The notes below the pieces were generated by a model that searched no databases, was not told the origin of the DNA, and worked only from the letters and a program-made list of their open reading frames with translations. This document shows, one piece after another, positions 8,923 through 16,816 of a stretch of DNA of 64,000 nt. A program made the translations under genes and the position numbers. This DNA is from Morganella sibonii (GTDB lineage Bacteria; Pseudomonadota; Gammaproteobacteria; Enterobacterales; Enterobacteriaceae): assembly GCF_040560245.1 (NCBI RefSeq), contig NZ_JAKMWP010000003.1. One strand, written 5' to 3'. Position 1 is the stretch's first letter. Each line of letters opens with the position of its first letter.

Positions 8923-8941
8923 GAGAATGATAATTTTTCCC
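8923..8941. promoter_or_regulatory. Fur box at ryhB promoter
   Basis: GAGAATGATAATTTTTCCC matches the 19-bp Fur consensus at 14 positions, with 11 of 12 in its left part. It covers the proposed ryhB -10 region, the classical place for Fur repression. The rest of the gap to htpX (8942-9152) holds only AT-rich sequence. GTAAA-N5-TTAAT near 9042 resembles half of a CpxR site. Confidence 0.72.
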
Positions 8942-9152
8942 ATTTAAAAAGTAAAGTGTTTTTTTGATAAAATATGATGATTATCTGCACTGCGAACCGG
9001 ATCGCACAAAACAGCAAAAAAATGACTTATTAAAATTAAGTGTAAAGTTGTTTAATAATCAAAGTTATTACGTTAACAAGCCTTGAAATATGGCAAAATA
9101 TCCCTATTTTTGAAGCATATGATGAGCACACTCTTTAAAGGATCGTACTGAT

Positions 9153-10034
9153 ATGATGCGAATTGCATTATTTTTACTCACAAACCTGGCTGTCATGGTC
9201 GTTTTCGGCATTATTCTGTCGCTGACCGGCGTTCAGAGCCGGAGTGTGACCGGGCTGATGATTATGGCGGGGTTATTTGGCTTCGGCGGGGCATTTGTGT
9301 CTTTGCTGATGTCAAAATGGATGGCGCTGCGCTCTGTCGGCGGGCAGGTTATAACGAACCCGTCCACACAAACCGAACGCTGGCTGGTGGAAACGGTACG
9401 CCGTCAGGCACAGCAGGCCGGTATCGGCATGCCGGAAGTGGCGATTTATCATGCGCCGGATATTAACGCCTTTGCAACCGGTGCCCGCCGTGATGCATCG
9501 CTGGTGGCTGTCAGTACCGGGTTACTGGAAAATATGAGCCGTGACGAGGCGGAGGCGGTTATCGCCCATGAAATCAGCCATATCGCGAATGGTGACATGG
9601 TGACCATGACGCTGTTACAGGGCGTGGTAAACACCTTTGTTATCTTTATTTCCCGTATCCTGGCACAACTGGCGGCCGGTTTTATGTCAAACAACAATGA
9701 CGAGAACTCCGGCAGCCAGGGCAACCCGATGATTTATTTTGCGGTATCTATGGTACTGGAAATTGTCTTCGGTATTCTGGCCAGCATTATCACCATGTGG
9801 TTCTCCCGCCGCCGTGAATTTTATGCGGATGCGGGTTCGGCAAACCTGGTCGGGCGCGAGAAGATGATCGCTGCACTGCAACGCCTGAAAACCAGTTACG
9901 AACCGCAGGAAGAGGGCAGTATGATGGCGTTTTGCATCAACGGCCGTAATAAGTCATTCAGCGAGCTGTTTTTATCTCACCCGCCGCTGGATAAGCGCAT
10001 TGAAGCACTGCGCAGCGGTGAGTTCCTGAATTAA
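9153..10034 (+). CDS. htpX: Membrane zinc protease HtpX
   Basis: Heat-shock/envelope-stress M48 metalloprotease that takes part in quality control of inner-membrane proteins with FtsH. It is 293 residues, identical in length to E. coli HtpX. Two N-terminal membrane helices (about 4-25 and 34-55) precede the cytosolic catalytic part. Zinc motif HEISH lies at about residue 140 in AVIAHEISHIANGD, and the third ligand Glu is in REFYADAGSA near 225. Two more hydrophobic segments (about 155-180 and 190-215) lie between. Tandem ATG codons start the gene (MMRIALFLL); the first, with AAAGGA upstream, is used as in E. coli. Confidence 0.96.
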   Translation: MMRIALFLLTNLAVMVVFGIILSLTGVQSRSVTGLMIMAGLFGFGGAFVSLLMSKWMALRSVGGQVITNPSTQTERWLVETVRRQAQQAGIGMPEVAIYHAPDINAFATGARRDASLVAVSTGLLENMSRDEAEAVIAHEISHIANGDMVTMTLLQGVVNTFVIFISRILAQLAAGFMSNNNDENSGSQGNPMIYFAVSMVLEIVFGILASIITMWFSRRREFYADAGSANLVGREKMIAALQRLKTSYEPQEEGSMMAFCINGRNKSFSELFLSHPPLDKRIEALRSGEFLN

Positions 10035-10050
10035 TCAGTTCCGGATAATA

Positions 10051-10087
10051 AAAAGGCTGTAACGCTCTGCGTTGCAGCCTTTTTTAT
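10051..10087 (+). terminator. Intrinsic terminator of htpX
   Basis: AAAAGGCTGTAACGC pairs with GCGTTGCAGCCTTTT (one mismatch) across a short TCT loop and runs into T's, 17 bp after the htpX stop. Confidence 0.85.
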
Positions 10088-10117
10088 ACCTGCTTGCATA
10101 ACACCTGTGATGTACAT

Positions 10118-10155
10118 AAAAAAATCCCGCATTCATTGGCTGAATACGGGATTTT
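10118..10155 (-). terminator. Intrinsic terminator of tcyP
   Basis: AATCCCG...CGGGATT with ATTCA/TGAAT inner pairs and a minus-strand T run (plus-strand A run at 10118-10124). It lies about 30 bp beyond the tcyP stop. Confidence 0.85.
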
Positions 10156-10186
10156 CTGTTATCTGACGATAATCAGCGGCGGGATA

Positions 10187-11581
10187 TTATCCCTGCTGTA
10201 AATCTTCGTCGTTATCATTATCGAACAGTGTTTTATCTGTCTGCCCCAGGATCTGGCTGGTAACTGTACCTGCGGTCATGGAACCACTGACGTTCAGCGC
10301 GGTACGGCCCATATCAATCAGCGGCTCAACAGAGATCAGCAGGGCGACCAGGGTGACCGGCAGACCCATTGCAGGCAGAACGATCAGTGCCGCGAAGGTG
10401 GCGCCGCCGCCGACACCGGCAACACCGGCAGAGCTGACTGTCACAATACCGACCAGTGTGGCAATCCACAGCGGGTCAAACGGGTTGATACCGGCGATAG
10501 GTGCAACCATAACAGCCAGCATAGCCGGGTAAATCCCCGCACAGCCGTTCTGACCGATGGTGGTACCAAAGGAGGCGGCGAATCCGGCGATGGAGTCAGG
10601 AATACCGATACGGCGGGTTTGCGCTTCCACACTCAGCGGAATACTGGCCGCACTTGAACGGCTGGTAAAGGCGAAGGTCAGTACCGGCGCGATTTTACGG
10701 AAGAAACGCAGCGGGTTGATACCGGCAATACCGACAATCAGGCCGTGAACCACAAACATCAGCAGGATAGCGATATAAGAGGCAACCACAAACGTGCCTA
10801 ATTTAATGATGTCCTGAATATTTGAACCGGCAACGACTTTGGTCATCAGTGCAAATACACCGTACGGGGTAAAGCGCATGACCAGACGAACCAGTTTCAT
10901 CACCCATGCCTGGAGGATATCAATTGCCCCGAGCACTTTGGCTCCGCGCTCTTCGTTGTCTTTGATCAGCTGAAGTGCGGCAACACCCATAAAGGCAGCA
11001 AAAATCACCACGCTGATAATCGAGGTCGGATTAGCACCGGTCAGGTCAGCAAACGGGTTTTTCGGAATAAAGGACAGAATAAGCTGCGGCACGGTCAGAT
11101 CAGAGACTTTGCCGGCATACTGCGATTCCAGCTGGGTCAGGCGCGCTGTTTCTTTCACACCCTGAACCAGTCCGTCTGCGGTCAGACCGAAAGCGAGTGT
11201 AACCAGAATACCGATCAATGCAGCAATCGCCGTGGTGATCAGCAGGGTGCCGATAGTCAGTACGCTGATTTTACCCAGTGATGATGCCTGATGCAGGCGG
11301 GCAACCGCGCTGAGGATAGAGGCGAACACCAGCGGCATAATGACCATCTGCAACAGCTTCACGTAGCCGTTACCGACGATATCAAACCATGGCAGTGCCT
11401 GTTTTACGGCATCATGTTCTGTCCCGTAGAATGCATTCAGCCCGAGGCCGAACAGAACACCGATCACCAGACCGGTGAGTACCTTTTTGGAAAGGCTCCA
11501 GTTTTTATTGCTGCAGAGCTTCATCAGCATCAGCAGCAGAATAACGAATATGGCGAGATTGCTGATTAATGGAAAGTTCAT
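10187..11581 (-). CDS. tcyP: L-cystine:proton symporter TcyP
   Basis: Dicarboxylate/amino-acid:cation symporter family protein that imports L-cystine, formerly YdjN. With the start MNFPLISNLAIFV it is 464 residues (E. coli 463). That ATG at 11581 has GGAG eight bases upstream and is preferred over an in-frame start 66 bases further out. Family hallmarks: the serine-rich hairpin FTSRSSAASIPL, GTTIGQNGCAGIYPAM, and the NVSGSMTAG element near the C-terminus. About eight membrane helices plus two re-entrant loops are expected. In E. coli it is part of the CysB sulfur regulon; the promoter region here holds a 12-bp inverted repeat. Position next to ydjM matches E. coli. Confidence 0.95.
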   Translation of the reverse strand: MNFPLISNLAIFVILLLMLMKLCSNKNWSLSKKVLTGLVIGVLFGLGLNAFYGTEHDAVKQALPWFDIVGNGYVKLLQMVIMPLVFASILSAVARLHQASSLGKISVLTIGTLLITTAIAALIGILVTLAFGLTADGLVQGVKETARLTQLESQYAGKVSDLTVPQLILSFIPKNPFADLTGANPTSIISVVIFAAFMGVAALQLIKDNEERGAKVLGAIDILQAWVMKLVRLVMRFTPYGVFALMTKVVAGSNIQDIIKLGTFVVASYIAILLMFVVHGLIVGIAGINPLRFFRKIAPVLTFAFTSRSSAASIPLSVEAQTRRIGIPDSIAGFAASFGTTIGQNGCAGIYPAMLAVMVAPIAGINPFDPLWIATLVGIVTVSSAGVAGVGGGATFAALIVLPAMGLPVTLVALLISVEPLIDMGRTALNVSGSMTAGTVTSQILGQTDKTLFDNDNDEDLQQG

Positions 11582-11663
11582 CCCGGTCTCCGATACCTGT
11601 TGGTATGTTGTTATAGTGTGTTGATTACATCGCATACAGTTGTGCAAATGCAGGAACTGTAAA

Positions 11664-11713
11664 AGATTCGTTATAGATTAACAGGAGTTTTCCGCATCAC
11701 TTATAACGAATCT
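11664..11713. repeat. 12-bp perfect inverted repeat upstream of tcyP
   Basis: AGATTCGTTATA at 11664-11675 is repeated inverted as TATAACGAATCT at 11702-11713, separated by 26 bp. It lies 83 bp upstream of the tcyP ATG, between tcyP and ydjM. It could be a dyad operator (two turns of DNA between arms) or an RNA hairpin; function unknown. Confidence 0.7.
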
Positions 11714-11815
11714 GAATTATTTATAGCTATATTGTAGATCACAGGGAATGATTTGACATGAATAGTCACTAAACAGACTATTTTCTATAGCGATGGGTTA
11801 TATAAAATCAGTTTC

Positions 11816-12373
11816 TTATAGCACAGCGTTTATCTGCGCCAGCACCAGCTCCCGCACATGAGCCCACCAGGTTTCCCAGTGTGCGGGCAAATAAAATGAG
11901 GCCAGCAGTACAATCAGCGCCACACTGCGCTCTGCCCGTTTATTGCCGCTGCTGCCCAGCAACGGAATACAAAAACGCCAGCGCACCGGCCATAACAGCG
12001 GAATACCGGCTGTTGTCAGCATGTCGCCCGCCAGATGGCTCAGATACCCGACAATGACTGCCTGGTAAAAATCGGCCGGAACAGACCAGCTGACCGGCAG
12101 TTGTGTGCGGAATAAAATAACACCGGTCAGAATAGCCAGCAGGCTGTGCGTGAATCCCCGGTGGCCGCACAGGCGGGAAACCGGCACGGAAATAAAACGA
12201 ACCCACTGACCCAGCATGGACTTCGGGTGATCGATATCCGGCAGCAGTGCCCCGGCAAGGGCGCCGGGGATCAGGTGCAGCCAGTCCCCCTGACTGATAT
12301 CAGGCGAAATCTGAAGCTGATGAACCATCACTACAGAAGCGACAGAGAAAAGCAGGTGACCCTCAGCCGTCAT
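11816..12373 (-). CDS. ydjM: YdjM-like membrane-bound metal-dependent hydrolase
   Basis: Integral membrane protein of the YdjM/LexA-regulated hydrolase family (DUF457), 185 residues. Conserved metal-site motifs are visible: MTAEGHLLFS at the start, LLPDIDHPKSMLGQWVRF near residue 45, HRGFTHSLLA near 70 and YLSHLAGDMLTTAGIPLLWP near 110. Several hydrophobic helices separate them. E. coli ydjM belongs to the SOS regulon, and a LexA-like site lies 21 bp before this ATG. The gene lies between tcyP and hxpB as in E. coli. Enzymatic substrate is unknown. Confidence 0.92.
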   Translation of the reverse strand: MTAEGHLLFSVASVVMVHQLQISPDISQGDWLHLIPGALAGALLPDIDHPKSMLGQWVRFISVPVSRLCGHRGFTHSLLAILTGVILFRTQLPVSWSVPADFYQAVIVGYLSHLAGDMLTTAGIPLLWPVRWRFCIPLLGSSGNKRAERSVALIVLLASFYLPAHWETWWAHVRELVLAQINAVL

Positions 12374-12393
12374 GATACCGGGTAAATACTCAG

Positions 12394-12409
12394 GTGTTTA
12401 TTTATACAG
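12394..12409. promoter_or_regulatory. LexA (SOS) box upstream of ydjM
   Basis: GTGT-TTATTTAT-ACAG differs from the CTGT-N8-ACAG core in one base and has the usual AT-only spacer. It is 21 bp upstream of the ydjM start, the gene that is SOS-controlled in E. coli. Confidence 0.55.
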
Positions 12410-12549
12410 TGTTACAGTATAAAGTTTTTTATGTCGCCCGGCCAGAGGGTAAGAAAGAAAAAGGCTTATTTATTAATGGATAACTATGGAATATTTCACT
12501 AACGGAGCAGGGCGGGCAAATTCCCGCCACACGGTTATCAGAAAATGCC

Positions 12550-12587
12550 ATCAGCAAAACGTTATCAGCAAAACGTTATCAGCGAAC
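12550..12587. repeat. 14-bp tandem repeat at the 3' end of hxpB
   Basis: ATCAGCAAAACGTT at 12550-12563 and 12564-12577, then a partial third copy ATCAGCGAAC at 12578-12587 that contains the hxpB stop codon. A degenerate fourth copy may precede at about 12536. The repeat does not change the HxpB reading frame because it lies beyond the stop. Confidence 0.85.
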
Positions 12588-13244
12588 CATCGCAGCCGTC
12601 AGTTCATTGAGTGACGACAACCGGTAATCCGCCAGTGACCAGCGCGGATCTGCCGCCATTTCAGCAGCAGGTACCACAATGGAGCGCATCCGGGCAGCCT
12701 TACAGGCGATCATGCCGTTAACGGAGTCCTCCAGCGCAACACATTGCACCGGCGGAACACCCAATGCCTCCGCTGCGTTCAGATAAACCTGCGGGTGCGG
12801 CTTGCTGTATGGCAGATCACCGGCAGAAACCACAGCATCAAAATAATGGCGGATGTTAAACATTTCCAGTACGGATTCCAGCATGTAGAGCGGTGATGCG
12901 GACGCCAGAGCGATTTTCAGGCCCTGTGACTGACACAGAGAGAGCGCATGTTCCACGCCGGGCAGAAGCGGACGCTCTTTTTCCACCATAGCGATAGTGG
13001 AATCAATAATCCGCTGAGTGACATCCTGTTTTGACGGTGTCTGCCACGGTGAGATGTGATACCACAACTCCACGACCTGATCGATACGCAGACCCAGCAT
13101 ATCGGGCAGTTTATCCCGCAGTGACATATCCAGGCCGATGTCGCTGAAAACCTGATTTTCACTCTGAAGCCAGAACGGCTCAGAATCAATCAGTAAACCA
13201 TCCATATCAAAAATAGCGGCCTGTACCGGTAAGGTGTGGGACAT
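12579..13244 (-). CDS. hxpB: Hexitol phosphatase HxpB (YniC), HAD superfamily
   Basis: HAD-like phosphatase acting on sugar and sugar-alcohol phosphates such as 2-deoxyglucose-6-phosphate and mannitol/sorbitol phosphates. HAD motif I is AIFDMDGLLIDSE (nucleophile Asp near residue 12), motif II LASASP near 110, the Lys in PYSKPHPQVYL near 145, and motif III/IV VALEDSVNGM near 168. The ATG at 13244 (MSHTLPVQAAIF) has AGGAG eight bases upstream and gives 221 residues, as in E. coli. A longer frame to 13298 is rejected. A GGCGGG/CCCGCC hairpin near 12514-12531 may be its weak terminator. Order with ydjM and yniB is conserved. Confidence 0.95.
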   Translation of the reverse strand: MSHTLPVQAAIFDMDGLLIDSEPFWLQSENQVFSDIGLDMSLRDKLPDMLGLRIDQVVELWYHISPWQTPSKQDVTQRIIDSTIAMVEKERPLLPGVEHALSLCQSQGLKIALASASPLYMLESVLEMFNIRHYFDAVVSAGDLPYSKPHPQVYLNAAEALGVPPVQCVALEDSVNGMIACKAARMRSIVVPAAEMAADPRWSLADYRLSSLNELTAAMVR

Positions 13245-13354
13245 AGTGTATGCTCCTGATATCCTGCAATGAATTAAAACATCCCCTGATTGTAACAAGC
13301 TGTGGCGGAGAGTTCATTAAGTGACTTAATAATTTACGGGGTAAAAAAGTCCGG

Positions 13355-13373
13355 AATAATGATAATGATCTTC
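13355..13373. promoter_or_regulatory. Possible Fur-like site between hxpB and yniB
   Basis: AATAATGATAATGATCTTC matches about 15 of 19 Fur consensus positions but only in the left two hexamers; the right arm is poor. It lies 52 bp before yniB. AT-rich divergent promoters give such matches by chance, so this is tentative. Confidence 0.3.
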
Positions 13374-13424
13374 TCCTGACTTCTGCGCTATGATTACGGA
13401 GAAAATATCAAATGAGGAAAGCGC

Positions 13425-13964
13425 ATGACGCTGCAACAAGCCCGCTGGGTTGCTGTATTTAAACGGGTGGCAGGCTGGGTGGTTTTTATTCCGGCACTGA
13501 TCTCAACTATCGTTTCTTTACTGAAACTGGCTCATCAGCAGAGTACCGGCAGTGATAAAATTAATGCGGTTATCGGGGATTTTATTAATGTGGTGACGGA
13601 AATGATCCGTGTAAATACACCTTTTCTGAACACATTCTGGAACAACTCCCCCGTACCGGATAAATTACTCGGCTTTGAGGGGCATAATCTCAGCTTTTTA
13701 CTGATTTATATCCTGATATTTGTCGGACTGGCGCTGAGTGCTTCCGGTATCCGGATGTCCAGACAAGTCCGGTTTATTCGTGAGAATATCGAAGATCAGG
13801 CGATTATTGAGAATGCCAGAGAGAGCGGAAAAACACCTGCGGATTTAATCGCCAAAATCCGCATCCCGAATCACACCATTTTCCGGCAAATTTTTGTGCT
13901 GTATGTGCTGCCGGTATTTATCGGCGCCATTGCGTGGTTCTTAATTAAATTTCTGAACTGGTAA
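13425..13964 (+). CDS. yniB: YniB family inner membrane protein
   Basis: Membrane protein of 179 residues, full length for the YniB family. A first helix (about 12-34, VAGWVVFIPALISTIVSLL) is followed by a periplasmic or cytoplasmic region. A second helix (about 85-108, LSFLLIYILIFVGLALSASG) and a C-terminal helix (about 152-175, QIFVLYVLPVFIGAIAWFLI) complete it. An amphipathic region with EDQAIIENARES lies between. It is divergent from hxpB, as in E. coli. No function is established for the family. Confidence 0.9.
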   Translation: MTLQQARWVAVFKRVAGWVVFIPALISTIVSLLKLAHQQSTGSDKINAVIGDFINVVTEMIRVNTPFLNTFWNNSPVPDKLLGFEGHNLSFLLIYILIFVGLALSASGIRMSRQVRFIRENIEDQAIIENARESGKTPADLIAKIRIPNHTIFRQIFVLYVLPVFIGAIAWFLIKFLNW

Positions 13965-13978
13965 ACAGAGTTATCTGA

Positions 13979-14018
13979 AAAAATACCCCGCAGGATTGCT
14001 GACGGGGTATTTTTTTAT
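13979..14018. terminator. Bidirectional terminator yniB/yniA
   Basis: AAAAATACCCCG (13979-13990) and CGGGGTATTTTTTT (14003-14016) form a ten-pair stem with T runs on both strands, exactly between the convergent yniB and yniA genes. Confidence 0.9.
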
Positions 14019-14031
14019 CCGGAAAACGGGG

Positions 14032-14895
14032 TTATCTCGCGAGAATATCGTCAATAATCGCCTGAGCGCTCTGATAATAGCGGTCACCGAATAAGTGACT
14101 GCGATGAAGCTGGTAATAGAGCTGATACAGCGGCTGACGCTCCAGGAAACCACTCTCCAGCGGCCAGACCTGCTGATAGCCGTCGAGGATCTGCATCGGC
14201 AGTTCAGGGAAAAAAGAGAGCATTGCCAGATCACACTCGCGATCACCCCAGTAACAGGCGGGGTCAAATGCGACAGTTCTTCCGTCAGCGACAGCCGCAC
14301 AGTTTGACGGCCACAGATCACCGTGGAGCAGAGAAGGTTGTGGCTGGTGGTTTGCCAGTTTTTGCTGCACACGCTGAATAATGTTGTCGATATCGCCGAA
14401 GATAATGCCTTTTTCTTTCGCCAGCTGTAATTGCCAGCCAATCCGTTTTTCGGCAAAGAAAGAGGCCCATTTTTTATCCCAGGCATTCGGCTGCGGATTA
14501 GTACCCAGCAGGTTATCTTCATCGAAACCATAGCGGGGCTGTTCATGCCACTGATGAAGCCGCGCCAGCTGCTGCCCGAACATATACGCGGAATGGGAAT
14601 CAAAAGGTTTCAGCGGCAGATATTCCATAATCAGAAAGCTGACATCTTTTGCCGACCCGACGCCATATACAGCGGGAGTTGTCAGTGTGCCGCTGCGGCT
14701 GAGGGCATCAAGCTGCTCGGCCTCAGTTTTGAATACCTGCAACATGTCACGCCGGTTATATTTGATGAAAACCGGGTGATCGCCGTAACGGGCACTCCGG
14801 GAAAAGTGAATTTCACCGCCATTGAGCTGTTTCTTGTCAGAGAACGAGTGTTCGCCGAAATGTTCACTGAGTATACGTCCTGCTGCCTGCCACAT
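14032..14895 (-). CDS. yniA: Fructosamine-kinase-like protein YniA
   Basis: Protein-kinase-like fold, fructosamine-3-kinase family, 287 residues. It probably phosphorylates ketosamines or sugars as part of glycation repair. The catalytic loop LLHGDLWPSNC (about residue 190) and the metal-binding DPACYWGDRECDLAML (about 210) are present, as is the N-lobe lysine in HPVFIKYN. The start MWQAAGRIL at 14895 matches the E. coli start and has AGGTGG upstream; an ATG or GTG 12 bases further out is rejected. The conserved E. coli block yniA-yniB-hxpB is retained. The true substrate of the bacterial family is not settled. Confidence 0.92.
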   Translation of the reverse strand: MWQAAGRILSEHFGEHSFSDKKQLNGGEIHFSRSARYGDHPVFIKYNRRDMLQVFKTEAEQLDALSRSGTLTTPAVYGVGSAKDVSFLIMEYLPLKPFDSHSAYMFGQQLARLHQWHEQPRYGFDEDNLLGTNPQPNAWDKKWASFFAEKRIGWQLQLAKEKGIIFGDIDNIIQRVQQKLANHQPQPSLLHGDLWPSNCAAVADGRTVAFDPACYWGDRECDLAMLSFFPELPMQILDGYQQVWPLESGFLERQPLYQLYYQLHRSHLFGDRYYQSAQAIIDDILAR

Positions 14896-15089
14896 GAGCC
14901 ACCTCACTAAGCCGTCTATCAGTCAGTCTATCTTACCGCCGGAAAATAAAAGAAAAAAGCGGACATCTCACACAAATTACACAGTAACCGCAGGGAAATA
15001 CAGAAAAGGACAAAAACAGAGGGGTGTTTCGGAAGAGTCCGGATGCGGGAGATATTCCGGTAACAGAATATCCCCCGTTATGCAGAGGG

Positions 15090-15944
15090 TCAGGCAACCT
15101 GTCTGCGGCGTTTCAGCGCGGATAACCGCAACTGGTTGTAAATCAGTGCCAGCACAAAATAGAGTGCCTGTACCAGCACAATACAGGCGCCGGTAGCTCC
15201 GTCGATATGGAAGCTGACAACCGTACCGATATAACTCGAACTGACAGAAACCAGAATTGCCACCAGAATCATTTTGCCGAAACTGCGGCACAGCAGAAAG
15301 GCGATGATACCCGGCGAGATAAGCATGGCAATCACCAGAATGATCCCGACGGCCTGCAGAGAGGCAACGATAGTCAGCGCCAGCAGTGACAGCAGCCCGT
15401 AATGCAGCAGACGAACCGGCAGGCCGATAACCCGTGCCTGGTTGGGGTCAAAGCAGTACAGCATGAAATCTTTATATTTCACCATCAGTACAACCATCGT
15501 CAGCCCGGCGATAATCAGGGTCTGGCGCAGTTCGGCCTGAGTGATCCCGAGGATATTACCGAACAGAATATGTGTCAGGTGCTGTTCGGTATCAATGCGG
15601 GTAAACAGCACCAGGCCAAGCGCAAACATACCGGAGAAGACAATACCCATGACGGTATCTTCTTTGATTCTGCTGTGTTCTTTCAGATAACCGGTGGCAA
15701 AGGCGCAGAAAAGCCCGGAAATAAATGCACCGATAATCAGCGGAATGCCCATCACAAATGCCATTACAATACCCGGCAGAACGGCATGAGAAATAGCATC
15801 CCCCATCAGTGACCAGCCTTTGAGCACCAGAAAACAGGAGAGAACAGCACAGACCGCACCGGTCAGAATAGCGGCCAGCATGGCCCGCTGCATAAACGGG
15901 AAAGCAAACGGGTCGATAAACAATGAGGTCAGAAAATCACTCAT
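15090..15944 (-). CDS. sitD: Iron/manganese ABC transporter permease SitD
   Basis: Second membrane subunit of the SitABCD (YfeABCD-type) importer for Mn2+ and Fe2+, 284 residues. It belongs to the ABC-3 permease family: GAVCAVLSCFLVLKGWSLMG near residue 32, then AISHAVLPGIV with the conserved pattern shared with SitC, and about eight membrane helices. The ATG overlaps the sitC stop by four bases. It is last in the operon; a short dyad after it (about 15050-15080) has no T run. Confidence 0.93.
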   Translation of the reverse strand: MSDFLTSLFIDPFAFPFMQRAMLAAILTGAVCAVLSCFLVLKGWSLMGDAISHAVLPGIVMAFVMGIPLIIGAFISGLFCAFATGYLKEHSRIKEDTVMGIVFSGMFALGLVLFTRIDTEQHLTHILFGNILGITQAELRQTLIIAGLTMVVLMVKYKDFMLYCFDPNQARVIGLPVRLLHYGLLSLLALTIVASLQAVGIILVIAMLISPGIIAFLLCRSFGKMILVAILVSVSSSYIGTVVSFHIDGATGACIVLVQALYFVLALIYNQLRLSALKRRRQVA

Positions 15945-16816
15945 GAGTTTGCCTCCTGACGCAGTTTTGCTGATTCCCGGCGGGCACGGCGGCGGGCGGA
16001 CAACATGCCGTGTTTTGGCGCAAAGAAGAAAGCGATCAGGAAAATAATTGTCTGCAGGGTCACAATCATGCCGCCGGTGGCTCCGTTCAGAAAATAACTG
16101 ATATAGGCACCGGCACTGCTGGTAACTGCCCCTAAAATAACAGCGATGATCAGCAGTTTTTTAAATTGATCCGTTAACAGATAGGCGGTAGCTCCGGGGG
16201 TGATGACCATCGCAATGACCAGAATCGCTCCGACAGTCTGAAGTGCCGCGACAGTACAGGCGCTGAGCAGGGTAAAGAAGATAATTTTCAGTGCCAGCGG
16301 ATTCAGACCGATAGAGCGGGCATGCGTTTCATCGAAAAAGACCACCAGCAGATCTTTCCAGATAAACATCAGCACGAGGAAAGAAACAGCAATAATAATT
16401 TCCACCTGCAGCATGTCTTCATCCGCAATCCCGAGAATATTTCCCATGATGATGGTCTGCACATTCACAGAGGTCGGGTTCAGGGAGACGATCAGCAGAC
16501 CGGCAGCAAAGAAAGTGGAAAATATAAACCCGATCACCGCATCTTCCCGCAACCGGGTCAGATGGCGGACAAACGTCATGGAAAGAGCGGCCAGCATACC
16601 GGTGAAAAATGCGCCGACAGAGTAAGGAAAGCCGAGGGCGTAAGCCCCCGCAACACCCGGAACCACGGAGTGGGAGAGGGCATCCCCCATCAGTGACCAG
16701 CCTTTCAGCATCAGGTAAGCAGACAGAAAGGCACACACTGCTCCCACGATACCGCTGACCCAGATGGCTTTTACCATATAGTTATATTCAAACGGCTGGA
16801 GTAACAGCTCTGTCAT
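15941..16816 (-). CDS. sitC: Iron/manganese ABC transporter permease SitC
   Basis: First membrane subunit of the SitABCD metal importer, ABC-3 permease family, 291 residues. The N-terminal LMLKGWSLMGDALSHSVVPG and the helix-rich body repeat the design seen in SitD, so the two permeases are paralogues. The cytoplasmic coupling helix is expected near DETHARSIGLNPLALK (about 170-185). The tail is basic (ARRRARRESAKLRQ). Both ends overlap neighbours by four bases, which implies coupled translation and fixed stoichiometry. Confidence 0.93.
   Translation of the reverse strand: MTELLLQPFEYNYMVKAIWVSGIVGAVCAFLSAYLMLKGWSLMGDALSHSVVPGVAGAYALGFPYSVGAFFTGMLAALSMTFVRHLTRLREDAVIGFIFSTFFAAGLLIVSLNPTSVNVQTIIMGNILGIADEDMLQVEIIIAVSFLVLMFIWKDLLVVFFDETHARSIGLNPLALKIIFFTLLSACTVAALQTVGAILVIAMVITPGATAYLLTDQFKKLLIIAVILGAVTSSAGAYISYFLNGATGGMIVTLQTIIFLIAFFFAPKHGMLSARRRARRESAKLRQEANS

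Noticed and set aside
15040..15089. Dyad after sitD as operon terminator
   Set aside because: GATATTC/GAATATC arms are present but no T run follows on the minus strand.
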